Part shown: positions 43,195 to 51,492 of the stretch, in pieces
Numbering within the stretch: the first letter of the stretch is position 1
Layout of the letters: each line of letters starts with the position of its first letter
Origin: VXOZ01 sp965220045
GTDB taxonomy: Bacteria > Chloroflexota > UBA11872 > VXOZ01
Reading direction: 5' to 3'
NCBI GenBank assembly: GCA_965220045.1
Contig: OZ244803.1
Span: forward strand, 3,313,993 to 3,377,992
DNA: 64,000 bases
Notes under the pieces: generated by a model
Told to the model about the DNA's origin: nothing
Database searches by the model: none
What the model saw: only the letters and a program-made list of their open reading frames with translations
Position numbers and translations under genes: made by a program

Positions 43195-43598
43195 CGTCAA
43201 TCGCCTCCTGCTCTTGTAGCTGCCCGCCTTTGCGGAACCCAGTTACTCTTCCTCAGGCCCTTGTTGCCCCTATCCCGTCGCATACACGAGAGTTGTAGCG
43301 CGGGGGCTTGTCCCCCGCCTTTTGCATTCAGGTGGGACTTGCCCACAAGAAATCTTGCGGCCAGTACACTCTAAGTCCGCCGCAGGGCATCTCAAGACCC
43401 CCGGCCGCTGATGATATTCTACACCACCCCAACACGCTTATTCCCGCCACTCATCACCCTTCCTTGAATCCCCTTACCCACCGCGCTAGAATCGGTAAAT
43501 CCCATGGGGCGACAAGGCAGAGGCGGCATTTGCCTGCAAGTCCCGGTGATCACAGTGTTCACGCAAGTCACCGGTTACGGGAGACGCGGCGGCTGAGC
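43195..43598. repeat. Gap between divergent genes with one GCGGGGGCTTGTCCCCCGC copy
   Basis: About 400 bases separating the TauD-like and ligase genes. GCGGGGGCTTGTCCCCCGC lies at 43301-43319. The remainder has no repeat or gene that I recognise; promoters for both divergent genes should lie here. Confidence 0.6.
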
Positions 43599-45021
43599 AT
43601 GGCGACGAAGAGCGTACCGGCGGGGAGCCGACACACACAAGATCCGGCCGCAGGGGCGGACGCCGGCGCTTACCTGCGTCAACTGCGCGAGCGGCAGAAC
43701 GCCTACTTGCAGCGCATGGCGCCGCTGTGGGCGCAGGCGCATCCCTACGCGCGGCGGGTGTTGGCCGAGCTTGGGTTGACGCCCGACGACTTCCGCACCG
43801 TGGACGACATACGCAAACTGCCGCCCATGACCAAGCAGGACTACATCCGCGACCCGGAGTTGTTTCGTCTCGACCCCGCGCTGGCCGGCGGTCTGAGCCT
43901 GGAAGAACGCACGATTGCCGACATCATCTACACGGCGGGGTCTACCGGCGACCCGACGCCGTTCTACGATACGGTGCACGACCGTTTCGCGCGCATCGAT
44001 CTGCTGGAGCGCGGCGCGCGCATTGCGGGCGTCGGACCCGACGATACGGTGATGAACCTCTTTCCTCTAAGCGCCGTGCCGCACCAGGGATACCTGAGCG
44101 CGACCTGGGGAGCCATGGCAGCCGGCAGCAAGCTGCTCAGCGCACATACCGGCCGCGCCTACGGCGGCTTTCCCGTGCATCGGCGCATGGATGAAGCAAT
44201 CGAACTCAGCGCAAGCCAGCGCGCCACGGTGCTGTGGGGTATCACCTCGTACGTGCGGCGCGTGATCCTGCGCGCCGAGGAGATTGGCAAGGACTTCAGC
44301 GCCGTGCGGCTCGTGATGGCCATGGGCGAGCCTTGTCCCACGGCCATGCGCGACGACATGCGCGCGCGGCTCATGCGTCTGGGCAGTCCGCGCGTTACCG
44401 TGAACAACGGCTACGGCATGACGGAGCTCATGGGGCCGTCCACTGAGTGCCGCGAGAACGGCGGCGCCCACCTGCCCGCGCCCGAGCAGTTCCACTTCGA
44501 GGTGGTGGACCCGCAGACGTACACACCCGTGCCCGACGGCGAGCGGGGCCTGCTGGTCCTGACGCACCTCAATCGCCGGGGGACGGTGCTCTTGCGCTAC
44601 GTGGCCGGCGACGTGGTGGCGCTGACGCACGAGCCGTGCCCCCACTGCGGCCGCTTCGGGAGCCGCGTTTTCTCGGCAGTCCGTATCGGGTTGACGGCCT
44701 GACGAAGGTCAAGGGCACGCTGGTCAATCCGGCAACGCTGCTGGAAAGACTCTCCGCCCTGCTCAGCCGTGGGGTGAAGGAGTACCAGGTCGTGATTAGC
44801 CATGAAGCGCCCGGCGACCCGCTGTCCGCTGACGTGCTGCGCGTGCGCGCCGCATGTGTTGTGAGAAGATCAAGCCGCGCTTGCGACAAGAGATCGCGGC
44901 TATCGTGCGCGCCGAGACGGAGATCAGCCCGGAAATCGAGTTTCTGCCGGCAGACGGCTTCGGCGAAATTGCCGGCGGCTACAAGTTCAAGCGCTTTGTG
45001 GACGAACGGTCGCAAGGGTAA
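43599..45021 (+). pseudogene. Phenylacetate-CoA ligase-like AMP-dependent ligase, two frameshifts
   Basis: Acyl-adenylate/CoA ligase, about 470 codons. Frame one from ATG 43599 (MATKSVPAGSRHTQDP) has the P-loop YTAGSTGDPTPF and GYGMTELMGPSTEC. After GRFGSRVF (near 44675, TTTT run) the sense continues in a second frame as LGSPYRVDGLTKVKGTLVNP, then near 44860-44880 shifts again to KIKPRLRQEIAAIVRAETEI and ends GYKFKRFVDERSQG at 45021. The C-terminal AMP-binding domain is thus cut twice. It activated an aromatic or branched acid originally; the substrate is unknown. Confidence 0.82.
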
Positions 45022-45065
45022 GCAGAATAAGAGAGTCTCATTGATCCAAGGAAGAGTGCACCATC

Positions 45066-45494
45066 GTGGGAACACCGCAACGTACCGATCAACTCGTCGC
45101 CGGTGAAGAGTTGGCTCCGTTTACTTTTCAGGTAACGGAGGAGTTCAACGAAAACTACCTGCACTCCGTGGAGGACTTACACCCGCGCTATGTGACGGGC
45201 GAGGATGGCGCGCCGCCCATCATCCACGCCGGCCTGCTCTTCAACTTCAGCAATCTCACCCGCAGCCCGACGTTTTCTCTGCCCGCCGGGGTCGCCGCCA
45301 TTCACACCCACGAAGAAGCCACGTTTCATGAACCCGCGCCGGTGGGCAGCACGCTCACCGTGTCCTGGAAGATCCTAGAAACCTATGAAAAGCGGGAACG
45401 GCTGTACCAGGTCGTGGAAGCGCTCATCACAACGGACACCGGCGCCAAAGTGCTCCGCCGTGTTTCGACGAATATCTACATGGGGGAAGGATGA
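45066..45494 (+). CDS. MaoC-like hot-dog domain protein (first)
   Basis: 142 residues, GTG at 45066 with AAGGAAG upstream. MaoC-type hydratases add water across enoyl-CoA. The layout (FTFQVTEEFNENYLHSVEDL, then PPIIHAGLLFNFSNL and a strand-rich end VEALITTDTGAKVLRRVSTN) fits a single hot-dog domain; the catalytic Asp/His pair is not clear (HAGLLFNFS in place of HPMFxxG). It follows the CoA ligase closely, and a second MaoC-like gene comes 600 bases on, so the two may form a heteromeric hydratase. Confidence 0.7.
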   Translation: MGTPQRTDQLVAGEELAPFTFQVTEEFNENYLHSVEDLHPRYVTGEDGAPPIIHAGLLFNFSNLTRSPTFSLPAGVAAIHTHEEATFHEPAPVGSTLTVSWKILETYEKRERLYQVVEALITTDTGAKVLRRVSTNIYMGEG

Positions 45495-45503
45495 CGTCAT
45501 TCC

Positions 45504-45612
45504 TGCAAATGTTGACTAATCTGTTGATAGAATCCTCCCTCGACTGTCAGTGGATACAATCCATGTCATTCCGAACGGAGCGTAGCGGAGTGTCGCTAAG
45601 AGCGCGGAATCT
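45504..45612. mobile_element. Truncated MITE, left end only
   Basis: Starts TGCAAATGTTGACTAATCTG, nearly the right-end repeat of the IS at 58446-59505, then runs into the usual MITE interior (GTCATTCCGAACGGAGC, GCGGAATCTAGA). The five bases before it are ATTCC (45499-45503). The right end and the second duplication are missing. The insertion point lies just past the MaoC-like stop codon. Confidence 0.75.
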
Positions 45613-45858
45613 AGAGCCTGTAGTAGGAATGGTCCCAGCAGAAGAGGAGCAGTCGCAGGTTGCAAACTGCGCTACGTCGCCCGTCACTCCGGCGGAAGCC
45701 GGAGTCCAGGATGCTCGCAATTGACCACTATGGGGCAATGCAAGAGGGACTCGGAGAAGATGGATTCCCGCTTTCGCGGGAATGACGGATTGGGTGTGAA
45801 TCCGGTTGAGCGAGAATCCAAGGATGATGCCGCTTACTGTTTGGGTACCTATCATTGG
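45613..45858. repeat. Two GTCATTCC-type palindromes
   Basis: CGTCACTCCGGCGGAAGCCG lies near 45684 and GATTCCCGCTTTCGCGGGAA near 45762-45785. No gene seen. The stretch separates the truncated MITE from the 21-bp minisatellite. Confidence 0.75.
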
Positions 45859-46005
45859 GTGCTTTCGAAGGCCGGACGAGTGCTCCCAAAGGCCGGACGA
45901 GTGCTCTCAAAGGCCTGACGAGTGCTATCAAAGGCCTGGTGAGTGCCTTCAAGGGCCTGACGAGTGCCTTCAAAGGCCGGACGAGTACTTTCGAAGGCCG
46001 CACGG
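45859..46005. repeat. Minisatellite of seven 21-bp units
   Basis: Seven units of exactly 21 bases, each resembling GTGCTTTCAAAGGCCGGACG plus A, starting at 45859, 45880, 45901, 45922, 45943, 45964 and 45985. Because 21 is a multiple of 3, several frames on both strands stay open and encode seven-residue repeats (for example STRPAFE on the minus strand). No start with a ribosome binding site supports a gene. The array lies upstream of the second MaoC-like gene. Confidence 0.92.
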
Positions 46006-46101
46006 AGAAGTCCTTGGTCATTCCGTTCGCACTGAGCCTGTCGAAGTGCCGAATTGACGTAAACGCAAGATTGTTGGCGCAACCATAGAAGGACGAAGAT
46101 A

Positions 46102-46536
46102 GTGACACCACTGGGTCACGAAACGCCCGTCGGCCACACCGTAACGGGCCGCACGAAGAAGGTCACGTCATACCGCACGTGGCTCTTTTCCGGCGGCTGG
46201 CCGCGCTTTGACGGCTGGCCCGCCAAGAACGTGCACACCGATCTCGCCGCCGCGCAGGCCAGCGGCCTGCCCACCCGCGCGGCCTCCGGCGCCATGTGCC
46301 TCGGCTACCTGACGGAATTGCTGGTCGACCTCTTTGGCGAACAGTGGCTGCGCCATGGCGAGCTCACCTCGAAGTTCATCGGCATCGTCGACGCCGGTGA
46401 CGACATCGTGTCCAAGGCCACGGTCACAAGTGTAGAAGAGACCGGATCGGGGGTTCAGATATCCCTCGGCGTCTCGTGCGAAAACCAGAACGGTACACAG
46501 GTGGTGGTCGGCACGGCCAGCGGCAAGGTGGAGTGA
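46102..46536 (+). CDS. MaoC-like hot-dog domain protein (second)
   Basis: 144 residues, GTG at 46102 with GAAGGACG upstream. Contains WPAKNVHTDLAAAQASGLPT and AASGAMCLGYLTELLVDLFG, a good match to MaoC dehydratases in which the H-x-D pattern (VHTD) supplies the catalytic residues. The end (VQISLGVSCENQNGTQVVVG) is a typical hot-dog strand. It complements the first MaoC-like protein, which lacks an obvious catalytic pair, so a two-subunit hydratase is plausible. The 21-bp minisatellite is just upstream. Confidence 0.8.
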   Translation: MTPLGHETPVGHTVTGRTKKVTSYRTWLFSGGWPRFDGWPAKNVHTDLAAAQASGLPTRAASGAMCLGYLTELLVDLFGEQWLRHGELTSKFIGIVDAGDDIVSKATVTSVEETGSGVQISLGVSCENQNGTQVVVGTASGKVE

Positions 46537-46812
46537 TGCCGTTCTTTTCCGCGCCAAGCCGTGACGTGGCGCGAGTGACGCACGGACCTTCAACTGTCAC
46601 TCCGGCGGAAGCCGGAGTCTAGGGCGTGTGCTGGCGTTCGGCATGGCAAAGATGGATTCCGGCTTCCGCCGGCATGACGAACGTTGGCAGGCCGCGTGAA
46701 TTGGAATAGCGAGCCGCGCAGGCATCCCGCCCGCACGGGGTCCCTCATTGGGCAAGTCCTACGCGAGAAAAGTCATGAAGCAACGATCCAACGCAATTGA
46801 GGAGCGCATGTG
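46537..46812. repeat. Two palindromic repeats before the gamma-glutamyltransferase gene
   Basis: TGTCACTCCGGCGGAAGCCG lies at about 46594 and GATTCCGGCTTCCGCCGGCA near 46652. The rest has no recognised feature apart from the ribosome binding region at 46798. Confidence 0.7.
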
Positions 46813-48420
46813 ATGCCCGGCATCGTAGTCTGCGTCCATCCCCGCGCCGCTGAGGCAGGCGCGCAAGTGCTGGAGGCCGGCGGCAACGCCTTCGACGCCG
46901 CCGTTGCCACCGCCTTTGTGCAGATGATCGTGATCCCCTTCAGTTGCGGCGTCGGCGGGATGGTCTCGGCCCACGTGCTCTCCCGCGATCACGAAACCCA
47001 CACGATCGTCGACGGTTGCCTGCGCGCCGGCTCGCGGGTGACGCCGGACATGTGGGAAGCCGATTACCGGGGTGAAGGCGAATTCAACGGTGAGAGCCTC
47101 TTCGAGGATTTCCGCAGCACCATGGGCTATACGGCCATCTGCACCCCCGGCGCGGTGGCCGCGTTGGGTGAGGTGCACCGGCGCTTTTGCACCATGCCGT
47201 GGCGCGACCTCCTGCAGCCGGCGATCCGCATCGCGCGGCAGGGCTTTCCCGTGCTGCCCGGCATGGTGCAGATTACGAACGAGCAGCCTGAGCCGTTTAA
47301 ACCGAGCCGTGTGACACGGCTGAGCGCCTCGCCGGACTGCGCCGCGCTCTACCTGAAACCGGACGGCATGCCGTTCGACCAGGACGACCAACTGCACAAT
47401 CCCGCGTATGCCAATTCCCTGGAGCAGCTTGGCGAGCGGGGCGCGGAGGACTTCTATCGCGGTGAATTAGGGGAGAGAATTGGCACAGACCTGGAGCAAA
47501 ACGGCGCGTTCGTGACCCGCGACGACCTGGCAGCCTACCGGCCGGTTACCTATGCGCCACGCTCAACCACCTACCGCGACTACACGGTTTACAGCAACGG
47601 CGCGCCGGGCGGCGGGCCATTGCTCTTACAGGCGCTCAATGTGCTCGGCGGGTTTGATCTGCCTGCATTGGGTCACGGTAGTGTGGATCTTCTGTCGACT
47701 TTGGGCTCAACGCTGCAACTGGTAAATCAAGACCGGCGTGATTACCTGGGAGACGCCGATTTCTTGCCGCAAACTCCCGAGTCAGTGCTGCTCTCGCCGG
47801 AACGCATGGCCCAACTGCGCGCGGCGGTGGCGGCCGGTACCGTGGGCGGCGTCGCGCCGCCGCAGGAGCACGGGGATACTACTCACCTCACGGTGGTGGA
47901 TGCCGCCGGCAACATCGCGTGCATCACCCACAGCAACGGCAACCACTCGGGCATCATCACGTCCGGCATGGGGTTCGTGTACAACAACGGCATGAACCGC
48001 TTCGATCCCCGGCCGGGACTTGCCAGTTCCTTTGCGCCCCGCAAGGCGCGGCTGCACTTGATGATGCCGGCCATAGCCACGCGGAACGGCACGCCCGCCG
48101 TGGCCTGGGGCGCGCCGGGCGGGAACGCCATCCTGAGCGCGCTCGCGCAGGCGTTCACGAACGTGGTCGACTTCGGCATGACTGCCACAGAGGCGGTGAC
48201 GGCGCCCCGCATCCACGCCGAGGGCGATATGCTCTGGTGCGACGCCCGTATGCGCACGGATACCTGCGACGCGCTGCGGGAGAAGGGCTTCACCGTGGAG
48301 CAAAGTCCGCTGAGCTACCCGTCCCGCTTTGCGCTGTGCCAGCTTGTGACTATCGGGGCAGACGGCACGCTGGACGGCGGTTCGGATCCGCGCGGTGACG
48401 GGGCGGTCATGGTCACGTAG
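46813..48420 (+). CDS. Gamma-glutamyltransferase family protein
   Basis: N-terminal nucleophile hydrolase, 535 residues from ATG at 46813 with GAGGAG eight bases upstream. The large subunit starts VCVHPRAAEAGAQVLEAGGN; the autoprocessing and nucleophile threonine is Thr356 in EHGDTTHLTVVDAAGN, and downstream VYNNGMNRFDP and AWGAPGGNAILSALAQAF are family-typical. No signal peptide is seen, unlike the secreted enzymes, so it is probably cytoplasmic and may act as a hydrolase or on a special gamma-glutamyl compound. It stands alone between repeat-filled gaps. Confidence 0.9.
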   Translation: MPGIVVCVHPRAAEAGAQVLEAGGNAFDAAVATAFVQMIVIPFSCGVGGMVSAHVLSRDHETHTIVDGCLRAGSRVTPDMWEADYRGEGEFNGESLFEDFRSTMGYTAICTPGAVAALGEVHRRFCTMPWRDLLQPAIRIARQGFPVLPGMVQITNEQPEPFKPSRVTRLSASPDCAALYLKPDGMPFDQDDQLHNPAYANSLEQLGERGAEDFYRGELGERIGTDLEQNGAFVTRDDLAAYRPVTYAPRSTTYRDYTVYSNGAPGGGPLLLQALNVLGGFDLPALGHGSVDLLSTLGSTLQLVNQDRRDYLGDADFLPQTPESVLLSPERMAQLRAAVAAGTVGGVAPPQEHGDTTHLTVVDAAGNIACITHSNGNHSGIITSGMGFVYNNGMNRFDPRPGLASSFAPRKARLHLMMPAIATRNGTPAVAWGAPGGNAILSALAQAFTNVVDFGMTATEAVTAPRIHAEGDMLWCDARMRTDTCDALREKGFTVEQSPLSYPSRFALCQLVTIGADGTLDGGSDPRGDGAVMVT

Positions 48421-48700
48421 TCCAAGACACGAAGACAGGCTAGATTTCTTTGCGAGTGGTAGGCATTTCTCTCGATGATGATCGTAGCGCGGGGGCTTGT
48501 CCCCCGCATCTTTAGTAGTGCGCGTGGATTGAAGAGCGGATGGATTCCGCTCCCCCAAACGAGGGCGAGCCAAAGCCAACTTCCTGCGGGAGCACAACGC
48601 CCGCTTCCGCTCCCCCCGTGCGAGGGCGAGCCCTCGCGGGAATGGCGGTGTCTGTCGTGCAATATTGAATAGCATTCACGGAGTTAGGAGTGAGACTACC
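48421..48700. repeat. Palindromic repeats before the fadN-like gene
   Basis: GCGGGGGCTTGTCCCCCGC at 48489, then GATTCCGCTCCCC with GAGGGCGAGCC near 48542, and a second GCGAGCCCTCGCGGGAATGG copy near 48625. The region holds no gene. Confidence 0.8.
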
Positions 48701-51310
48701 TTGGCTGAAATGAACCCATTGGAGAGCGACTGGACCGTCCGCCGGGCCGCCGTGATGGGCGCGGGCACCATGGGGGCCCAGATCGCAGCGCTGCTGGCGG
48801 GATTTGGCATCGAGTGCGAATTGCTCGACCTGCCGGATGCCGAGGGGCGTAACCGGCGGGCGGAGGCGGCCCTGGAGAAACTGGCCGCCATGCGTCCGTC
48901 GCCGCTGTTCGACCGTGACGACCTGGACCGCATCCGCCCCGGCAACGTGGAGGACCACGCCGCTCGTTTGAGCGAATGCGATTGGGTTATCGAGGCGGTG
49001 TTCGAAGACTTGAACGTAAAGCAACGCCTCTGGTCCGCTCTGGCGCCCCACGTGCGTCACGACGCCGTCGCCAGCACGAACACCTCGAGCATCCCCATAG
49101 GTTCCATAGCCAACATTCTGCCCCCGAGTGTGAGAAAGAGATTTCTCGGCGCGCACTTCTTCAACCCGCCTCGCTACTTGCGCCTTTTCGAGCTCATCCC
49201 ATCTCAGGAGACCGACCCCGCTGTTACGGCCGCCTTGCAAAGGTTCGGTAGCGAGACGCTCGGCAAGGGCTGCGTGCTCGCCCACGACGTGCCGGGGTTT
49301 ATTGGCAACCGCATTGGGCTCTACGTATTCGCGGAAACCCTGCGCGCTATGCAGGAGTTCGGTCTGGGGCCGGACGAAGTGGACGCCGTCACCGGGCCGC
49401 CGCTGGGGCGTCCCCGCAGCGCCACGTTCCGTACCCTCGACCTGATCGGCCTCGATGTCTACGTGGACATCTGCGACAAGCTGCAAGCCACGGTGCCGGA
49501 GGCGTGGGAGCAGGCCGCCTTTGCGGTGCCTGACTTCCTGCGCGAGATGGTCGCGCGCGGCTGGCTGGGCGAAAAGAGCGGCCAAGGTTTCTATAAGCGC
49601 GAGGAGACGGCCGCTGGCAGGGAGATACATGTACTCGACCCTGGAACCCTGGAGTACCGGCCGCAGCGCAGACTCGACGCACGTTCGCTGGCAGCCGCGC
49701 GCAAAGCGGAAGACAGCGGCGCGCGCATCGCTGCCCTCACGAAAGCCGACGATCCCGCCGGCCGCCTGGCGTGGCGCATCCTCTCACGGCTTTTCGCCTT
49801 TGCCGCTGCCAAGATACCGGAAGTTGCCGGCAACATCGCCAGCATCGATAACGCCATGCGCTGGGGCTTCGCCTGGGAATTGGGTCCCTTTGAGACCTGG
49901 CAGGCCATGGGAATCGCCGATACGGCGGAGCGCATGACGCGCGACGGTCTGGCCGTGCCGCCGTGGGTGGACGCGCTGGCGCAGCAGGGCGGACCCTTCT
50001 ACCGCTATACGGACAAGGGCACGGAGCAAGCGACTCCGGCGTCCGGTTACGCCCACGTCAGCGGCAGTGAAAAGTCACTGGCGCTGCCGTGGCTGCAGGC
50101 CCAGGCCCAGCCGATTGTTGCGCGGGCCGGTGCGACCCTCCGCGTTTTGGGCGACGGCATCGCCTTGCTGGATGTGCACGGGCCGAAACAGACCATCGAC
50201 TGGGACGTGCTGGAGATGATGGAACTGGCCGCCGAGCGGGTGCCGGGTGCCTACCGCGGCATGGTGCTGAGCAGTCACGTGCAGCCGCACTTCTGTGTCG
50301 GCGCGAACCTTGCCCTGATCCTCGCCGCGGCGCAAGAGCGGCAATGGGACACGATTGATGCCTTCATTCACAAGCTGCAGTACTCGCTGCTGGCGCTCAA
50401 GCGTATGCCGGTGCCGTTCGTGACGGCGCTGTACGGGCGGGCTTTGGGCGGCGGTATTGAGTTGGGTCTTTCGGCTCAGCGCGTCGTGGCGGCGCGGGAG
50501 AGCTACGTGGGATTGGTGGAGACGGCCGTTGGGCTCGTGCCCGCCGGCGGCGGCTGCAAGGAACTGTTGCTGCGGATGGCGGGCGATTCGTCTGAAGACC
50601 GGATGGATTCCCGCTTTCGCGGGAATGACGGAGGGGATGTGCACGGGAATGACGATAGGGCCGCACACGGCAATGACGGAGGGGCTGCTCGTGCGGATAA
50701 TACAATGGTTGGGGGTGGAGATAACGAGAACAAGACGCGTGGAAACGACAGTCAGACTACGCACGAAAGTTGCGGTCAGGCTTCCGGCGCGCAGGGCGCT
50801 ATTTCCCGTCACTCCCGCGAAAGCGGGAGTCCATCCGGCGTGGCCGCAGCCGTGCAGCGTACCTTTGACACGATCCGTCTAGGCAGAGTCTCGCAGCACG
50901 GGCCCGACGCGGTTGTCGCCGGCTACCTCCGCGCCAGCGACATCCTGGAACCCAATCCCGACCACCTGCTCCACCGGGCCAAAGCCGAGGCGCTGGCGCT
51001 CTCTGAAGGCAATGACCGCTCCCTAGATTCGCCCGCTCAACTCCCCGTGCTCGGCGCGGACGGGCGCGACGCGCTGCTCGCGCCGGTAGAGGAACTGGTG
51101 CGGAACGAGAAGGCTACGGCCCACGACCTCACGCTTGCCCGCAAGCTCGCCCACATCCTCACCGGCGGTGACGCCCCGGCCGGTACGATGGCGAGTGAAG
51201 AGCACTTCTTGGAACTGGAACGCGAGGCATTCGTAAGCCTGTGCGGCGAACCCAAAACCCAAGACCGCATCGCGCACATCCTCAAGACCGGCAAACCCCT
51301 GCGCAACTGA
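48701..51310 (+). CDS. fadN: 3-hydroxyacyl-CoA dehydrogenase/enoyl-CoA hydratase (FadN-like) with in-frame repeat insertion
   Basis: About 869 residues. N-terminal NAD-binding 3-hydroxyacyl-CoA dehydrogenase (AAVMGAGTMGAQIAALLAGF; EDLNVKQRLWS; RFLGAHFFNPPRYLRLFELI), then the dehydrogenase C-terminal domain, then an enoyl-CoA hydratase part (SHVQPHFCVGANLALIL, GRALGGGIELGLSAQRVV, VPAGGGCKELLLRM). About 80 residues of repeat-derived sequence interrupt the hydratase (see 50595-50840). TTG at 48701 has AGGAG ten bases upstream; ATG at 48710 is the alternative. The bacterial FadN role is fatty acid beta-oxidation. No fadA thiolase is adjacent. Confidence 0.85.
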   Translation: MAEMNPLESDWTVRRAAVMGAGTMGAQIAALLAGFGIECELLDLPDAEGRNRRAEAALEKLAAMRPSPLFDRDDLDRIRPGNVEDHAARLSECDWVIEAVFEDLNVKQRLWSALAPHVRHDAVASTNTSSIPIGSIANILPPSVRKRFLGAHFFNPPRYLRLFELIPSQETDPAVTAALQRFGSETLGKGCVLAHDVPGFIGNRIGLYVFAETLRAMQEFGLGPDEVDAVTGPPLGRPRSATFRTLDLIGLDVYVDICDKLQATVPEAWEQAAFAVPDFLREMVARGWLGEKSGQGFYKREETAAGREIHVLDPGTLEYRPQRRLDARSLAAARKAEDSGARIAALTKADDPAGRLAWRILSRLFAFAAAKIPEVAGNIASIDNAMRWGFAWELGPFETWQAMGIADTAERMTRDGLAVPPWVDALAQQGGPFYRYTDKGTEQATPASGYAHVSGSEKSLALPWLQAQAQPIVARAGATLRVLGDGIALLDVHGPKQTIDWDVLEMMELAAERVPGAYRGMVLSSHVQPHFCVGANLALILAAAQERQWDTIDAFIHKLQYSLLALKRMPVPFVTALYGRALGGGIELGLSAQRVVAARESYVGLVETAVGLVPAGGGCKELLLRMAGDSSEDRMDSRFRGNDGGDVHGNDDRAAHGNDGGAARADNTMVGGGDNENKTRGNDSQTTHESCGQASGAQGAISRHSRESGSPSGVAAAVQRTFDTIRLGRVSQHGPDAVVAGYLRASDILEPNPDHLLHRAKAEALALSEGNDRSLDSPAQLPVLGADGRDALLAPVEELVRNEKATAHDLTLARKLAHILTGGDAPAGTMASEEHFLELEREAFVSLCGEPKTQDRIAHILKTGKPLRN
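50595..50840. repeat. Palindromic repeat inserted in frame inside the fadN-like gene
   Basis: Sequence GATTCCCGCTTTCGCGGGAA plus TGACGG at 50605, then degenerate GGAATGACGA words at 50645-50690, a stretch rich in AATGAC and AACGACAG, and a second copy CGTCACTCCCGCGAAAGCGG at 50808. It encodes RMDSRFRGNDGGDVHGNDD and SRHSRESGSPSG, exactly the peptides the dispersed palindrome encodes elsewhere. The frame is kept; hydratase homology resumes at VAAAVQRTFDTIRL. Confidence 0.9.
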
Positions 51311-51492
51311 CGAGCCCACGACGGCGATCCGGCTCAGCCTGTGCCCGGCGCGCTATGGGATGCTGTGTCCAGGCACTGGATTCGGCACCCAATCCTAACG
51401 AGAGTGGAAGCTAGTCCGAACCGGCGCGCGTAAACCTCAGGGCGTTGCCGCAGGGCTGCCGGCTTGCCCGCAGAGGTTGGAATGCTCGGTCT

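Noticed and set aside
45859..46005. CRISPR or short coding repeat
   Set aside because: 21-base units follow one another without spacers, and no frame has a ribosome binding site.
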